From NCBI GenBank assembly GCA_035946955.1, contig DASYYE010000043.1:1-5878 (forward strand): a stretch of 5,878 nucleotides of DNA, read 5' to 3'. The DNA is from DASYYE01 sp035946955. GTDB taxonomy: Bacteria; Actinomycetota; Actinomycetes; Streptosporangiales; Streptosporangiaceae. Every line of letters starts with the position of its first letter. Positions within the stretch are counted from its first letter, which is position 1. Below are positions 5,149-5,878 of the stretch, piece after piece. Position numbers and translations under genes: made by a program. The notes beneath the pieces are model-generated. The model did not search any database, was not told where the DNA came from, and worked only from the letters and a program-made list of their open reading frames with translations.

Positions 5149-5878
5149 CCGCGCTCCTGACCCAGCGACTCCAGCCGGGTGGCCAGGCGTGCGATGTCCT
5201 CGTGGGCGGCCTGGAGCCTGTCCCTGGTCTTGGCAACCACGTCTGCGGGCGCGCGGGTGAGGAAGGACTCGCTGGTGAGCTTGGCCTGCGCGCGCTGTGC
5301 TTCCTGGCGTGCCGCGGCGAGGTCTTTCTCGACGCGGCGGCGCTCGGCGTCAACGTCGATGCTCCCGGCGGTGTCCAGGTCGACGGTGACGCCTTCGGCC
5401 TGCACGGATGCGGTCGCCGAGAACCCCTCGCCCGGCGGGGCGAGGCGCAGCAGCACCCGGATGGCATGCTCATGGGCGGCCAGCGGGGTGTCCCCGATCC
5501 CGGCCAGCGCGGCGGGGACCATCTGGCCGGGGCGCAGCCCCTGGTCGGAGCGGAACCGGCGGACTTCGGTGACCAGCCGCATCAGCGAGCTGACCTCGGC
5601 TTCGGCCGCCAGGTCCCGGAGCGCGGCGGCCTGTTCGGGCCAGGGCGCCGTCACGACCGTCTCGCCACCGGTCAGTGCCGTCCACAACTCCTCGGTGACG
5701 AATGGGACCACCGGGTGCAGCAGGCGCAGCAGCCGGTCCAGCACCCAGCCGAGCACCTGCCGGGTGGTGTCGCCGTCCGGGCCGTCCAGCGCGGACTTGG
5801 CAAGCTCCAGATACCAGTCACAGACGTCGTCCCAGGCGAAGTGGTAGAGCGCCTCGCAGGCCTTCCCGTACTCGAACT
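5145..5878 (-). CDS. valS: Valyl-tRNA synthetase, C-terminal part (5' end outside window)
   Basis: ValRS charges tRNA-Val with valine in the cytosol. Only the last 243 complete codons are present; the frame is open through the right edge. The fragment begins in the anticodon-binding helical domain with ALYHFAWDDVCDWYLELAK (9-27), a hallmark of class Ia ValRS, then LLHPVVPFVTEELW (52-65). A linker (about 95-170) leads to the C-terminal coiled coil (about 176-240), with the family pattern ESFLTRAPADVVAKTRDRL at 203-221. This tRNA-contacting arm is complete, so the C-terminus is intact. The HIGH and KMSKS catalytic motifs would lie upstream, outside the window. The stop at 5147-5145 overlaps the folC start. 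Confidence 0.96.
   Translation of the reverse strand, partial: FEYGKACEALYHFAWDDVCDWYLELAKSALDGPDGDTTRQVLGWVLDRLLRLLHPVVPFVTEELWTALTGGETVVTAPWPEQAAALRDLAAEAEVSSLMRLVTEVRRFRSDQGLRPGQMVPAALAGIGDTPLAAHEHAIRVLLRLAPPGEGFSATASVQAEGVTVDLDTAGSIDVDAERRRVEKDLAAARQEAQRAQAKLTSESFLTRAPADVVAKTRDRLQAAHEDIARLATRLESLGQERG
5154..5158 (-). promoter_or_regulatory. Ribosome binding site for the TTG start of folC
   Basis: AGGAG within the last codons of valS lies five bases before the TTG at 5148, giving a TTGA overlap with the valS stop. A second AGGAG (5141-5137) lies three bases before the ATG at 5133. The first has the better spacing, which supports the rare TTG start, but both starts remain possible. Confidence 0.5.

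Overview
The window is a stretch of a high-GC actinobacterial chromosome. The grounds are the strongly GC-biased third codon positions, the Streptomyces-like MreB sequence, and the gene set valS - folC - DUF4233 - mreB - mreC - mreD, which is typical of filamentous and related Actinobacteria. Genus cannot be settled from this sequence alone. All six genes lie on the minus strand, so transcription runs from the high-coordinate end to position 1. No RNA gene, insertion sequence, integrase, CRISPR array or plasmid feature was seen.

Layout in transcription order. The 3' third of valS (valyl-tRNA synthetase) enters at the right edge and ends at 5145. Its stop overlaps the TTG start of folC (3787-5148, folylpolyglutamate synthase). 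The folC stop overlaps the ATG of a small four-helix membrane protein of the DUF4233 family (3473-3790). These three look like one translationally coupled unit. A 414-bp region without a convincing gene follows (3059-3472). Next comes the cell-shape cluster: mreB (2027-3058), mreC (1012-1968) and mreD (1010 to beyond position 1). MreB is an actin-like filament, MreC a periplasm-facing bitopic scaffold and MreD a multi-pass membrane partner. Together they organise lateral or spore-wall peptidoglycan synthesis. In relatives the next genes are a class B PBP and a RodA/SEDS protein, but those would lie outside this window.

Three things stand out. First, mreD does not stop after its membrane domain. 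It stays open for about 180 more codons to the window edge, giving a Gly/Ala/Arg-rich tail with no acidic residue over its last 144 visible positions. The visible tail ends in a near-perfect 75-bp (25-residue) in-frame tandem repeat cut by the window edge. Second, ndk, which sits between the DUF4233 gene and mreB in Streptomyces and next to the DUF4233 gene in Mycobacterium, is absent from this position. Third, the 414-bp gap left there carries a GGAAC-N16-CGTT element resembling an ECF sigma (SigE-type) promoter, plus small inverted repeats. This suggests that mreBCD has its own envelope-stress-responsive promoter and a long leader. That last point is inference.
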